Positions 45,234 through 55,342 of a DNA stretch of 64,000 nt are shown piece after piece. How positions within the stretch are numbered: position 1 is the stretch's first letter; each line of letters starts with the position of its first letter. The position numbers were made by a program, and so were the translations under genes. The notes beneath the pieces are model-generated. The model saw only the letters and a list, made by a program, of their open reading frames with translations, did not search any database and was not told the origin of the DNA. Source of the DNA: Nostocales cyanobacterium LEGE 11386 (GTDB lineage Bacteria > Cyanobacteriota > Cyanobacteriia > Cyanobacteriales > Nostocaceae); assembly GCA_015207155.1 (NCBI GenBank), contig JADEXK010000024.1, forward strand, positions 1-64,000. Reading direction: 5' to 3'.

Positions 45234-46670
45234 ATGATTTTTTTTGATAAATTGCACAATAATATTTTGCAAAATCAAAGCTTACTTTTTGTAGGTCTTG
45301 ATCCCAATCCTGAGATGATGCCTGCCCATTATAAATCTCAGGATGTTATCGATGATTTGTGGAATTGGTTACAATTCATTATTAGCGAAACTGCCGATTT
45401 TGTCTGTGCTTATAAGCCAACACTTGGATTTTACGAAGCTTTAGGGGTTGCTGGTTTAGAACTGCTGCACAAAACTTTAGCAGCTATTCCTACCCATATT
45501 CCCATTATTTTAGATGCCAAACATAGTGATTTAAATACTAGTACTGTTTTCGCTCGCACAGTGTTTACAGAATGGCAAGTAGATGCCATAACTCTTAGTC
45601 CATATACAGGACAAGACCATGTGGCACCGTTTTTAGTTTACCCCGATAAAGCAGTATTTATTTTATGTTGTACTTCCAATCCGGGAGCAGAAGCTTTACA
45701 GCAATATCCGACAAATGAATCACCTCTTTATTTACAGGTGGTAAAGGAATCAAAAAATTGGGGAACTCCAGAACAATTAGGTTTAGAAGTAGGTACTATA
45801 AATCCTGAAGTATTGGCACTTATTCGCTCAGTTGCACCTGAGAGGATAATTATGGCACGTAGCATTTGGGCCGCAGGCAATAACTTGAAGCAAATTTTAG
45901 CAGCAGGCTTGAATGCTAGCGGTGATGGCTTACTAATTCCTGTTCCTCAAGATATGTTGGCTAGCCCAAACTTATCCGATAATATTCAATCTTTACGTGC
46001 AGGAATTAATCAGGCAAGAACTGAAATTATTCGTGACGGTTCTACCTGTTCTGTATGGTTACCTGATGTTTGTTTGTTGAATCAGCACCCCCAACTAGAT
46101 TTAATTTTGCAACTTTATGATATTGGCTGCATTATGTTTGGTAATTTTGTCCAAGCTTCAGGAGCTACTTTTCCTTATTACATTGATTTACGCAAAATAA
46201 TTTCCAATCCCCAAGTTTTTAATCAAGTTCTTAGTGCCTATGAAAAGATTTTAAAGAACCTAAAATTTGATAGATTGGCAGGTATTCCCTATGGTTCTTT
46301 GCCAACGGCTACTGGTTTATCTTTGCGTTTACATTGTCCCATGATTTTCCCTCGCAAAGAAGTCAAAGCACACGGAACTCGGAGATTAATTGAGGGGAAT
46401 TTTTATCCTGATGAAACAGTGGTGGTAGTTGATGACATTCTGATTAGTGGTAAGAGTGTGATGGAAGGTGCAGAAAAGTTAAAATCGGCAGGATTAAAAA
46501 TTAACGATATTGTAGTGTTTATTGACCATGAGCAAGGAGTACAAAATAGGCTACTAGCAAATGGTTATCGAGGTCATTCAGTTTTCACAATTTCGGAAAT
46601 TACAGAAACGCTTTACCAAGCAGGGCGAATTAATCAGGAGCAGTTTTTAGCATTTCAGGAAAGCAAATAG
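45234..46670 (+). CDS. pyrFE: PyrF-PyrE fusion (OMP decarboxylase and orotate phosphoribosyltransferase)
   Basis: Residues 1-270 match type-2 orotidine-5'-phosphate decarboxylase: LLFVGLDPNPEMMP, CAYKPTLGFYEALG and PIILDAKHSDLNTST. Residues 290-478 are an orotate phosphoribosyltransferase with the PRPP loop VVVVDDILISGKSV. The fusion would run the last two UMP steps in one polypeptide. The catalytic region reads DAKHSD instead of the common DAKRxD, a change worth checking. Confidence 0.9.
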   Translation: MIFFDKLHNNILQNQSLLFVGLDPNPEMMPAHYKSQDVIDDLWNWLQFIISETADFVCAYKPTLGFYEALGVAGLELLHKTLAAIPTHIPIILDAKHSDLNTSTVFARTVFTEWQVDAITLSPYTGQDHVAPFLVYPDKAVFILCCTSNPGAEALQQYPTNESPLYLQVVKESKNWGTPEQLGLEVGTINPEVLALIRSVAPERIIMARSIWAAGNNLKQILAAGLNASGDGLLIPVPQDMLASPNLSDNIQSLRAGINQARTEIIRDGSTCSVWLPDVCLLNQHPQLDLILQLYDIGCIMFGNFVQASGATFPYYIDLRKIISNPQVFNQVLSAYEKILKNLKFDRLAGIPYGSLPTATGLSLRLHCPMIFPRKEVKAHGTRRLIEGNFYPDETVVVVDDILISGKSVMEGAEKLKSAGLKINDIVVFIDHEQGVQNRLLANGYRGHSVFTISEITETLYQAGRINQEQFLAFQESK

Positions 46671-47045
46671 CCTTGGCTCTAAAAATTAATAAATTATGCC
46701 CTGATCCTAGTTATGGCTTTGAGCTTAACGCACTAAGATAGATGAGAATAAGTAAGATAGTGCGTTGCTGAATCAAGGGATGATTCTTGTCAGGTTGGCA
46801 GCGTATGGCTTTGCCACGCAAGCTATCGACTGAGCGCTCACGCCGTACCCCTTTGGGGAAGCAAGCTACGCGTAGCGTCCCGCAGGGAAGTCTTACCCGC
46901 CCAGAAATACAAGGGACGGGCAAAGATTGCCCATCCCACAAATACCAGCAAAATCATCCTGCAAATATGCAACGTCATTTTTGGTTTAGTTTTCTCAATA
47001 CCCGTGTCAGAGGTCTAATATTAAGATAATTTCTTTACATCAATT
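46671..47045. other. repeat-rich intergenic region
   Basis: 375 bp with no supported gene. It contains GCTACGCGTAGCGTCCCGCA-type palindromic phrases, AGCGCTCACGCCG and a GATGGGC-type arm typical of dispersed Nostoc repeats. A minus-strand ORF of 76 codons (46711-46941) is encoded within these repeats and is rejected. Confidence 0.55.
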
Positions 47046-48134
47046 ATGTCTATTACGCTGGAAAAACTGCTTAAATGGTTGATTTTGACACTGCTATTTC
47101 CTCTAGTCTTTCTCAATGGTTGGCTAGCATTCCGATTTTTTCAATCTTTTCAAGTTTTAATTACAATTTTTGTATTGGCGACTTTGCTAGCTTTTATTTT
47201 GAACTACCCTGTTGCTTTTTTTCAGCAAAGTGGAATGAAACGAAACTATGCAGTAACGTTAGTTTTTATATCAGCTTTGGCAATTTTAGCTGCTTTAGGC
47301 ATAACTTTATTTCCGGTCATTTCCCAGCAATTTAATGAAATGGCTAAATTATTTCCTCAATGGATTCATTCGAGTGAAGAAAAACTTCACCTACTCGATG
47401 AGTGGGCTGTTAACCACGGATTAAAAATTAATTTTAGCCAGATTATTAGTCAGTTTACAAATCGTCTACCAGATGAATTGGAGAATCTTGCCGATAAACT
47501 TTTTAGTATTGTTAGAGAAACTATTGATAGTATTTCTGATATTTTAATTACAGTAGTATTGACTTTTTATTTTTTATTAGATGGGCCAAGAATTTGGGAA
47601 GGAATATTTAAGAAATTACCTGGAAGTTTCGCTCAACAGGTACAAAAATCCATTCAACAAAACTTCCAAAATTACTTGATTGGTCAGATTAGTTTGGCTT
47701 CATTGATGGGATTTTTACTAACATTTATATTTTTAATTTTTCGAGTTCAGTTTGGTTTAATATTTGGTTTGGGAGTGGGAATTTTAAGTTTAATTCCCTT
47801 CGGTGATGTCGCTAGTATCAGTATAATTACTTTAATTATAGCCTCACACAATTTTTGGTTAGCAGTTAAGGTTTTAGCTGTAGCTGTTGTCACCGACCAG
47901 TTAATTGACCAAGCGATCGCACCTCGTCTTTTGGGTAGATTTATCGGACTGAGACCAATATGGGTGTTAATTGCTTTGCTGGTAGGAACATATATTGGCG
48001 GGTTATTGGGATTATTAATTGCTGTACCTATAGCTGGTTTGATCAAAGATGCCTTTGATGGTTTTTCGCCATCGGAGGAGAGCGATCGCGCTGTTGCAGG
48101 TTCAGAGATATTAAATCAGCAATCGACAACTTGA
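47046..48134 (+). CDS. AI-2E/PerM-family membrane protein
   Basis: The 362-residue protein has about seven to eight helices and family motifs: LLAFILNYPVAFFQQSGMKR near the N-terminus, FYFLLDGPRIWEGIFKKLPG and VTDQLIDQAIAPRLLGRFIG near the C-terminus. These transporters have varied or unknown substrates. No neighbour gives a hint. Confidence 0.88.
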   Translation: MSITLEKLLKWLILTLLFPLVFLNGWLAFRFFQSFQVLITIFVLATLLAFILNYPVAFFQQSGMKRNYAVTLVFISALAILAALGITLFPVISQQFNEMAKLFPQWIHSSEEKLHLLDEWAVNHGLKINFSQIISQFTNRLPDELENLADKLFSIVRETIDSISDILITVVLTFYFLLDGPRIWEGIFKKLPGSFAQQVQKSIQQNFQNYLIGQISLASLMGFLLTFIFLIFRVQFGLIFGLGVGILSLIPFGDVASISIITLIIASHNFWLAVKVLAVAVVTDQLIDQAIAPRLLGRFIGLRPIWVLIALLVGTYIGGLLGLLIAVPIAGLIKDAFDGFSPSEESDRAVAGSEILNQQSTT

Positions 48135-48743
48135 TGAGATGATCTCTAGACATTAATAAGTTAGTTATTTTCCCCTGCTTTGCGATCGCTGACTTGTACT
48201 GAGTTTCGACTACGCGGAAATCGAGCGTTCGCGTAGCGTCTCGTAGAGAAGTCGAGATTCAACTACCACGCAGCGATGCACTGACTTGTACTGAGCGCAG
48301 CTGAAGTAGCTTGCCGAAGTGTCGAAGTAGCGGCTTGCCTTGAGTGCAGTCGCAGAAAGTCGAAGTGCTGCTCCCACACTCTCCATCCCGTGTTTCTTCT
48401 GTTCTCTCTCAACTAGATAATTTATTTTGCACGATGGTTTATATCTTCAATCTTATAGAATGCTTAGTCGATGGAATTTTAAGTAAATTATCAAAGTATG
48501 AGTTAGCTCATAGAACAAACAACACTTAGCCTATATAAATAAAGACATAGATGAGAGGATAACATGAGTATCTTTAACTCTGTTTTAAAATTTCAGAGCA
48601 AATTTGTTTCCATTTTTCTCTTGTTTTGAGTCTTCTTCTATCCATTTTGTTGATAGCACTATTTCAAACTGGTCAGCTTCTTGGCTGATTCTTCTAGCAA
48701 TATTTGGAGTTCATATCTCTTAAAATAACAGGAACTTACTACC
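48135..48743. other. intergenic region before norB
   Basis: About 600 bp. The first half is made of TGACTTGTACTGAG, GTCGAAGT and GCGTAGCGTCTCGTAGAGAA repeats. From 48564 a very small ORF (MSIFNSVLKFQSKFVSIFLL, 22 codons with an AGAGGA ribosome site at 48554) is followed by a further hydrophobic reading in another frame. It could be a decayed small membrane gene or a leader; unsupported beyond that. Confidence 0.4.
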
Positions 48744-51026
48744 ATGACTAGCCCTTCTTTCGGTACTAATATTCCAGACTTTCGTAAAACTCGTAAGTTT
48801 CAATTAAGCTTACCTGCTTGGTTAGTATTAATTTGTATAATCACATTCAGCATTTTATTAGGAGCTGGTGCAGCTATCTGGAAAAATGCCCCACCAATTC
48901 CGACATTTATTCGTTCTCCCCAACAAGAAGTTATTCTGAAAGCAACAGAGATTCAAGCTGGACAAGAAACATATTTAGCCCGTGGTGGACAGCACATTGG
49001 TAGTATTTGGGGACATGGTAGCTATCTAGCACCAGATTGGACAGCTGATTTTCTCCATCGTTGGGGATTAGCAACGGCTGGAGTTTTAACAAATGGCAAT
49101 TCTAACTTTTCTCAAGCCGAATTAGAAGCTTTGAGTGCGCCAGATAGAGCCAGTTTACAAGCCAAAGTGAGCGAACAATTTAAAACCAATCGTTACGACT
49201 CAAAACTTGACGAACTAACTCTTACTCCTGCTCAAACTCAAGGTTTGCAGCAAGTCTTCCATGACTATCAACAACTATTAGCTCACGGTGACAAAATTCA
49301 CTCAATTCCTGATGGTTGGTTTAAAGACTCAAGCCAAATTCACGATGTGACTGCTTTCTTTGCTTGGACAGCTTGGGCGGCGGCTGCAAATCGTCCCAAT
49401 GCACCATTTTCTTATACAGCCAATTGGCCTCATGATGACCTAATTGGTAACCAAGCTCCACCTCAATTTTTGGTGTGGTCAATAGTATCAGTAGTTGTGT
49501 TGATTGGGGCAACTGGTCTGTTTTTGTTGGTGTATCTGCTGCAAGAAGATGCAGAACAAGTGCAGCCAGTCACAACACGTCCTGCTATTCGTATTCCTAC
49601 CCCAAGCCAAAAAGTGACTTCACTATTTTTTGGCGTAGCGATGGCGCTATTTTTAGGACAAATTATCATGGGGATGGTGACAGCACATTATGCCGTAGAG
49701 GGCGATGGTTTTTACGGTATACCTCTGAATAAATTTTTACCTTATGCTGCTTCTCGTACCTGGCATTTGCAGTTAGCTGTGTTTTGGATTGCAACTTGTT
49801 GGTTGGCTGCTGGTTTGTTCTTTGCACCGCGTTTTGGCAAGCGTGAACCCAAATATCAAGCGGTTGGTAGTGCAGGTTTGTTAATTGCTTTAACTGTTGT
49901 GGTTGTAGGTTCTTTAATTGGTTCTTGGGCGGCGGTGCAAGGAATTTTGGGAAAACACAGTTTCCTTTGGGGACACCAAGGCTATGAGTATGTAGAGTTA
50001 GGACGAGTTTGGCAATTGCTGCTGATTGGTGGCATGGTGTTTTGGCTGTGGTTGATGTATCGCGCTTTGAAACCTGCTTTGCAACAAGAAGGTAATCGCA
50101 CAGGTTTAAACCATTTTTTCCTTTACAGTGCAATTACAATCCCCTTATTTTACTCAGCCGGATTGATGTATACCAATCACACTCATTTGAGCGTTGCAGA
50201 ATACTGGCGCTGGTGGGTAGTGCATCTGTGGGTGGAAGGTTTTTTTGAAGTGTTTGCCACAGTGGCGATCGCTTATCTGTGCAGTGAGTTAGGCTTTTTA
50301 AAACGCTCTTCAGCTTTGCGTGCTACTTATCTCACCACAATTTTGTATCTCGGTAGCGGTGTAATTGGCACACTACACCATCTTTACTTTGCTGGAACTC
50401 CAGTGTTTATTGCCGCATTAGGTTCCGTCACCTCGGCTTTGGAAGTAGTACCTCTAACTTTGATTGGATTTGAGGTAGCAAAAACTCTCAGGATGTCTCA
50501 AGGAGCAGACGGATTTTATCGTTGGCCGTTGCGCTTCTTTCTAGCTACTTGTGCCTGGAATTTGGTAGGGGCTGGAATTTTTGGATTCTTGGTGAATCCC
50601 CCGATTGTTCTTTACTACTCTCAGGGTTTAAATACTACTCCAATTCACGCTCACTCGGCTTTGTTTGGAGTTTACGGTTCTTTAGCACTAGCGTTAATGC
50701 TGTTTGCCCTTCGCGAGATTGTACCCGAACGCGCTTGGAATGAAAGACTACTGCGCTTCGCTTTTTGGTCAATTAATGGCGGCTTAGTGATGATGCTGGT
50801 ATTGGGTTTGATTCCCAATGGTTTTTACCAATTGGTTGCTTCGGTAAATCATGGTACTTGGTATGCTCGTAGCGCTCAAGTGATTAGCAGCCCTTGGATG
50901 CAGTGGACAGTTTGGCTGCGTATTCCTGGAGATATTGTTTTTTCACTAGGAGTATTGGCGATGGTTGCATTTACGGTGCGAGCAATTATAACGATTTTCC
51001 AGCCTCCTGTTGACCAAGCTCCTTGA
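48744..51026 (+). CDS. norB: NorB, quinol-dependent nitric oxide reductase
   Basis: The 760-residue single-subunit enzyme reduces NO to N2O with quinol electrons. It has an N-terminal periplasmic loop (GQETYLARGGQHIGSIWGHG) in place of NorC and a haem-copper-oxidase core of about twelve helices with metal-ligand histidines in SAGLMYTNHTHLS, TLHHLYFAG and HAHSALFGVYG. The length is typical of qNorZ. Cyanobacteria use it for NO detoxification. Confidence 0.95.
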   Translation: MTSPSFGTNIPDFRKTRKFQLSLPAWLVLICIITFSILLGAGAAIWKNAPPIPTFIRSPQQEVILKATEIQAGQETYLARGGQHIGSIWGHGSYLAPDWTADFLHRWGLATAGVLTNGNSNFSQAELEALSAPDRASLQAKVSEQFKTNRYDSKLDELTLTPAQTQGLQQVFHDYQQLLAHGDKIHSIPDGWFKDSSQIHDVTAFFAWTAWAAAANRPNAPFSYTANWPHDDLIGNQAPPQFLVWSIVSVVVLIGATGLFLLVYLLQEDAEQVQPVTTRPAIRIPTPSQKVTSLFFGVAMALFLGQIIMGMVTAHYAVEGDGFYGIPLNKFLPYAASRTWHLQLAVFWIATCWLAAGLFFAPRFGKREPKYQAVGSAGLLIALTVVVVGSLIGSWAAVQGILGKHSFLWGHQGYEYVELGRVWQLLLIGGMVFWLWLMYRALKPALQQEGNRTGLNHFFLYSAITIPLFYSAGLMYTNHTHLSVAEYWRWWVVHLWVEGFFEVFATVAIAYLCSELGFLKRSSALRATYLTTILYLGSGVIGTLHHLYFAGTPVFIAALGSVTSALEVVPLTLIGFEVAKTLRMSQGADGFYRWPLRFFLATCAWNLVGAGIFGFLVNPPIVLYYSQGLNTTPIHAHSALFGVYGSLALALMLFALREIVPERAWNERLLRFAFWSINGGLVMMLVLGLIPNGFYQLVASVNHGTWYARSAQVISSPWMQWTVWLRIPGDIVFSLGVLAMVAFTVRAIITIFQPPVDQAP

Positions 51027-51066
51027 TCGTCAAGTTGCTAAGAATAAACTTTTTGCTGAATAGCGT

Positions 51067-51795
51067 TTAATGCGCCTTACCTGCACCCAAATATAATTCA
51101 CCCACTTTGGGATCATGCAATAATTCTTGACCAGGCCCAGATATAGCATCGCGTCCAGATTCAAGTACATAACCACGGTCAGCCATTTCTAACGCTTTAC
51201 GGGCATTTTGTTCTACTAATACAATAGCCGTACCTGCCTGGTTAATTTGTTTAATTTGCTCAAAGACTTGCGTGACTAGGATAGGAGATAAAGCCGCAGA
51301 AGGTTCATCCAGTAGCAGCAAACTAGGTTCCAACATTAAAGCTTTACCCATCGCTAACATTTGACGTTCCCCACCAGAGAGAGTACCAGCACGTTGACGA
51401 CGGCGATCGCTTAATCTAGGGAACATGGTAAAAATTGTATCTTTCAGGGGCTTCAAGGGAACGTTACGGACAAAAGCCCCCATTTCTAAGTTTTCTTCAA
51501 CACTCAGGGAAGGAAAAACATTGGAGATTTGTGGTACATAACACATTCCTCTCCTAACGATTTGATTTGACTTTAGACCCGCAATATTTTCACCTTTAAA
51601 GGTAATTGTGCCTGTATGGGGTGTCAAAAGTCCAAAAATGGTTTTAGCTAAAGTAGATTTACCCGCACCGTTAGGGCCAATTACCGTTACCAATTCACCT
51701 GGTTCAACTCGAAAATTCACCCCTTGCAGGATATCTACATCTTTAATATATCCAGCATGAACATTTTGAACTTCTAGTAAATAGTCATTAATCAT
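51067..51795 (-). CDS. livF-like: LivF-type ABC transporter ATPase
   Basis: The 242-residue ATPase has Walker A GPNGAGKS (40-47), signature LSGGERQ (139-145) and Walker B LLLLDEP (159-165), with the GMCYVPQISNVFPSLSVEENL stretch typical of LivF/UrtE. It would energise branched-chain or neutral amino acid uptake. Cyanobacterial NatE has this form. The other subunits are not adjacent. The region behind the start carries ATTAGTC/ATTAATC repeats. Confidence 0.88.
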   Translation of the reverse strand: MINDYLLEVQNVHAGYIKDVDILQGVNFRVEPGELVTVIGPNGAGKSTLAKTIFGLLTPHTGTITFKGENIAGLKSNQIVRRGMCYVPQISNVFPSLSVEENLEMGAFVRNVPLKPLKDTIFTMFPRLSDRRRQRAGTLSGGERQMLAMGKALMLEPSLLLLDEPSAALSPILVTQVFEQIKQINQAGTAIVLVEQNARKALEMADRGYVLESGRDAISGPGQELLHDPKVGELYLGAGKAH

Positions 51796-51816
51796 TAGTC
51801 ATTAATCAATAATCAT

Positions 51817-51858
51817 TAGTCAACAGTCAAGTTAACAATAACTATAGACTGTTGACTA
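51817..51858 (-). terminator. long perfect stem between ferredoxin and livF
   Basis: TAGTCAACAGTC (51817-51828) pairs perfectly with GACTGTTGACTA (51847-51858) across an 18-base loop. It lies 8 bases beyond the ferredoxin stop and 22 bases before the livF start, both on the minus strand. A transcription stop or mRNA 3' barrier; no T-run is obvious. Confidence 0.5.
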
Positions 51859-51865
51859 GTAAATG

Positions 51866-52090
51866 TTACGGTGTTTTTTGCAATTCAGGTCGTTCTTCTG
51901 GAACGATCGCATCGGCTACAGGGCAAACTTGGATACATATACCACAATCAATGCAAGTGGCAAAATCAATCCAGTACCAATCGGTTCCCTTAACGTTTTT
52001 GCCTGGGCCTTCATGGATGCAAGCGACTGGACAAGCGTCTACGCAGTCAGCGACACCTTCACAAACATCAGTAACAATGGTGTGCGGCAT
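51866..52090 (-). CDS. bacterial-type ferredoxin
   Basis: A 74-residue protein with two Cys clusters: VCEGVADCVDACPVACIHEG and TCIDCGICIQVCPVADAI. The spacing fits a [3Fe-4S]/[4Fe-4S] or 2[4Fe-4S] ferredoxin of the small cyanobacterial type. The physiological partner is not known. It stands alone between hisZ and livF. Confidence 0.9.
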   Translation of the reverse strand: MPHTIVTDVCEGVADCVDACPVACIHEGPGKNVKGTDWYWIDFATCIDCGICIQVCPVADAIVPEERPELQKTP

Positions 52091-52268
52091 TTTCTCGATT
52101 CCCTCGTTTTCGGATCAGCTATATCTAGCCTAGCAGGGGAGTGGGGAGTGTACTTCGACAAATTCGAGTCCTTTATTTTGTTCTCCATCAGTCAGCAATT
52201 CAGGTTTGAATTTCATGACAGTACCTAGTGCTGAGTGAGGAGTAAAAATCTTACTCCCCACTCCCTAA

Positions 52269-53480
52269 CTAACGCAATGATTCAATTGTCGGTGAACCAT
52301 CAGATTTAATCCAAGCAATTTGGGCAATACCGCGATCGCTTGCATACTGCCTAATCGCTTGTGTATCTCTGCCACCTAAATCCATTTCTACACGTACTAA
52401 ATGAGTAGAATCACGTAGTTTTTGCGCGTAAGCAAAGGCGGCAGCTTCAGCCGTTGGTGTTTCTGCTACTACTAACCAGTTACTCGCTGGGGTTGCCTGG
52501 GGTAATTGCTGAGTAGATAAAAGAACTTGGTATAAATCTTCGATGTTGAGGACAAAACCAATTCCGGGGATGTTTTCTCCTTGGGGATGATACAGTCCCA
52601 AAAGCTTGTCGTAGCGCCCACCGCGCCCTAAAACTCGTGCTTGCGAATCAGTATCGCTGACGACTTCAAAGACTATACCGGTGTAGTAATCTATGGTTTG
52701 GATTAGGCTGAGGTCAAGAATTAACGGAAATTCCCCTTCTGATTTTAATAACTCTACCAGAGATTTGAGGTTATTTACTACCTCTTGTTGTTCTGCATCT
52801 AAACCTAAGCTACTAACTTTTTGCAAGACATCGGCACTGTCACCGCGCAAATCCATCATGATTCTGGCGCGATCGCGCAATTCATCGCTCAGGGGCAAAG
52901 TATCTATGGCAATGCGGTCGAGATGGGCGATCGCACTGCGAACTTTAGCTTGGAGATGAGCGGGAAAGGCATCAAGGAGCGATCGCGTGATTCCCGCTTC
53001 GCCTAGAATTAAATGCCAACTCTGCAAACCCAGCGCTGACAAACAATTTGCCGCCAATAGCAGCACTTCTGCGTTGGACAGCAATCCGCCGACACCCAAC
53101 AACTCAACCCCAGCTTGATAAAATTCTTGCTGGCGATTGTGCCTGTTTTCCCAGGTGCGGCGGAAGACGTTGGCATTGTAGTACAGGCGTTGCGGATAGG
53201 TGACATTTGCCATCCGCGTGACAACTGCACGAGCAATGGAAGCTGTCAATTCTGGACGCAATCCTAACTCTTCATCTTCAGTACTTTGCAGTTGAATCAC
53301 CATTTGGCGTTGAATTGCTTCCCCTGCCATCAGTGTATCCATCCGTTCCAACGTCGAAGTGATAATCCTGTGATATCCCCAACGATGAAACACCTGCTGT
53401 AACCTATCTTCAATCCAGCGTTTTTGAGCCACATCTAAAGGTAATAAATCCCTGGCTCCCGCTGCTGGTTGATACACCAT
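52269..53480 (-). CDS. hisZ: HisZ, ATP-phosphoribosyltransferase regulatory subunit
   Basis: The 403-residue protein is a HisRS paralogue: GARDLLPLDVAQKRWIEDRL (motif 1-like), RPELTASIARAVVTRMAN, and LGRGGRYDKLLGLY near motif 3. HisZ partners the short HisG in histidine synthesis and lacks the anticodon domain; its C-terminal PTIESLR ending fits that. Its start overlaps the stop of the DnaJ-TPR gene by one base (TAATG), so the two are coupled. Confidence 0.88.
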   Translation of the reverse strand: MVYQPAAGARDLLPLDVAQKRWIEDRLQQVFHRWGYHRIITSTLERMDTLMAGEAIQRQMVIQLQSTEDEELGLRPELTASIARAVVTRMANVTYPQRLYYNANVFRRTWENRHNRQQEFYQAGVELLGVGGLLSNAEVLLLAANCLSALGLQSWHLILGEAGITRSLLDAFPAHLQAKVRSAIAHLDRIAIDTLPLSDELRDRARIMMDLRGDSADVLQKVSSLGLDAEQQEVVNNLKSLVELLKSEGEFPLILDLSLIQTIDYYTGIVFEVVSDTDSQARVLGRGGRYDKLLGLYHPQGENIPGIGFVLNIEDLYQVLLSTQQLPQATPASNWLVVAETPTAEAAAFAYAQKLRDSTHLVRVEMDLGGRDTQAIRQYASDRGIAQIAWIKSDGSPTIESLR

Positions 53481-54448
53481 TATTTTTTCTTCCCACCAAA
53501 CAAACCACCAAACAAACCGCCACCCCCAGACTTATCTGGTTGCTGACTTCCAGCAGCTGGAGGTGAAGTCACTTTTGAGCCACTGGATTGTTGCCCCAAA
53601 GCCTTTTCTATTTTAGGTTTCCATGACAACGCTATTTCATCTTTAGGGTCTAATTTCAGCGCATTGTCAAAGTGAATTTTGGCCATTTTTAGCTGATTTT
53701 GCTTGAGATACACCAAAGCAATCAAACTATGACAATGACTATTCTTCGGTTCTAGCTTCAGAGCATCCTGTAACTCCACCTTGGCTTGGGCAAATTGGTT
53801 TTTATCAATTAAAGTTTGGGCACGACGGATATATTGCTCTACAACTGAATCTTCTTTTGGTGGAGCTGGTGGAGGTGGAGGTGCTGTATTTGGCTTTGGC
53901 GCACTTGAGTTACTGGCAGATTTAGCATGTGACACTGGCGTTGTAGAAGCTTTGCCAGCACTCCGCATCAAATAAACTAAATTTAACTCGCTGATTTGGG
54001 CTATGACTTGAATTGATTGTGGCAACGAGTCATATTGAGTTGCGGCAATTTTAGCGATCGCACTTTTATAGGAATGATCAATATTAGGCGCAGCAGCTAA
54101 CTGTTTAGCCAAGTCGCTGCTCAATTCCACCGAGGCAGATTCTTGAACCAAACGCTTGCCCATTTGAGACAGAACTATGATGTATTCTGTACGACTGCTT
54201 TCTGCTGAGAGTTTTTCATAAGCTGGGTTAACCAACTTTGATAATAATTCGTTCGCTAGCTGTTTTTCCGCCGCAGAGCTAATAGTGCTGCTATCAGGGT
54301 GCAGGCGACGAGCAATTTGCAGATAACGTTTGCGTATATCTTTTACATCCGCATCAACAGAAACACACAAAATTGCGTGATGGTCTATGAAATCATATTT
54401 AAACAATCCAAGATCTATTTTTAAAGACATAGAGAGGTTTTGCACCAA
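53480..54448 (-). CDS. DnaJ-domain protein with TPR repeats
   Basis: The 322-residue protein begins with a J-like domain (DHHAILCVSVDADVKDIRKR and YLQIARRLHPD with HPD). A Pro-rich linker (SAPKPNTAPPPPPAPPKED) is followed by about two TPR repeats (AQTLIDKNQFAQAKVELQDA, KIHFDNALKLDPKDEIAL) and a Gly-rich GGGLFGGLFGGKKK tail. It may recruit Hsp70 to a partner. It is upstream of hisZ. Confidence 0.85.
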   Translation of the reverse strand: MVQNLSMSLKIDLGLFKYDFIDHHAILCVSVDADVKDIRKRYLQIARRLHPDSSTISSAAEKQLANELLSKLVNPAYEKLSAESSRTEYIIVLSQMGKRLVQESASVELSSDLAKQLAAAPNIDHSYKSAIAKIAATQYDSLPQSIQVIAQISELNLVYLMRSAGKASTTPVSHAKSASNSSAPKPNTAPPPPPAPPKEDSVVEQYIRRAQTLIDKNQFAQAKVELQDALKLEPKNSHCHSLIALVYLKQNQLKMAKIHFDNALKLDPKDEIALSWKPKIEKALGQQSSGSKVTSPPAAGSQQPDKSGGGGLFGGLFGGKKK

Positions 54449-54529
54449 AGGAGCCGTTAGATTTTTTCTAGTTTACTTCGCTTAAACGGTAATCCGTCAG
54501 TAGTAAAAATTACTGAGTCCTGAGTTTAC

Positions 54530-55342
54530 TTACTTCCAGCTTGATAAGGGCGGAACTTCTACTAATTCACAACTTAGGTTGTCGTGGATTTTACCATTAG
54601 TTGCGAGAATTCTCCCTGATGCAATTTTGAAGGCAGTACCATCATAGGCAGTAACTTTACCCCCAGCTTCTTGTACTAAAATTACACCGGCGACAACATC
54701 CCAAGGCGAAATTCCCCTTTCCCAGTAACCGTCTACACGCCCACAGGCAACATAGGCTAAATCTAGGGCTGCGGAACCGCTTCGCCTAACGCCTTGGGTG
54801 AGATGAGTGAGGTGACAAAATTCCGCGTAGTTGTTATCAGATGTTTCCCGGCGATCGTAAGCAAATCCCGTTACTAATAGACTTTTACTCAGTTCAGATG
54901 TTTCGGAAACCTTGATGGAACGACGATTGCGCGTTGCACCCAATCCAGTTGCCGCCCGGAATAACTCATTGTGAACAGGGTCATAAATTACACCAACTTG
55001 CGGCACACCATCAATTAATAACCCAATGGAAACAGCAAAAGCCGGGTATTGGTGAGCATAGTTGGTTGTACCATCTAAAGGGTCAATTGCCCAGAGATAC
55101 TCATTATCTTGATTTCCCAGTTTCCCTGATTCTTCAGCCAAAATAGAGTGCTGGGGAAAGTGACGACGCAAAACTTCTAAAATCACCTCTTCTGAAGCTT
55201 TATCCGCAACAGTAACTAAATCACCAGGGCGACTTTTTTCGGTAATAGCATCTTCTAATTTACCCAAATAATCCTGCAAAACCGCACCCGCAGCCAGCGC
55301 CGCTTCCGTAGCAATATCGAGAAAAATTTGTAAATTAGTCAT
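54530..55342 (-). CDS. suhB: inositol-monophosphatase-family protein
   Basis: The 270-residue protein has the metal-site motifs [33 protein letters not shown] and [19 protein letters not shown]. It hydrolyses inositol phosphate or a related substrate such as fructose-1,6-bisphosphate or histidinol phosphate; hisZ is a neighbour on the same strand, so a HisN-like role is possible. Its start codon lies inside a GTCATTT heptamer array (minus strand AAATGAC). Confidence 0.9.
   Translation of the reverse strand: MTNLQIFLDIATEAALAAGAVLQDYLGKLEDAITEKSRPGDLVTVADKASEEVILEVLRRHFPQHSILAEESGKLGNQDNEYLWAIDPLDGTTNYAHQYPAFAVSIGLLIDGVPQVGVIYDPVHNELFRAATGLGATRNRRSIKVSETSELSKSLLVTGFAYDRRETSDNNYAEFCHLTHLTQGVRRSGSAALDLAYVACGRVDGYWERGISPWDVVAGVILVQEAGGKVTAYDGTAFKIASGRILATNGKIHDNLSCELVEVPPLSSWK

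Noticed and set aside
46711..46941. 76-codon ORF in repeat DNA
   Set aside because: Encoded by palindromic repeats found elsewhere in the window.
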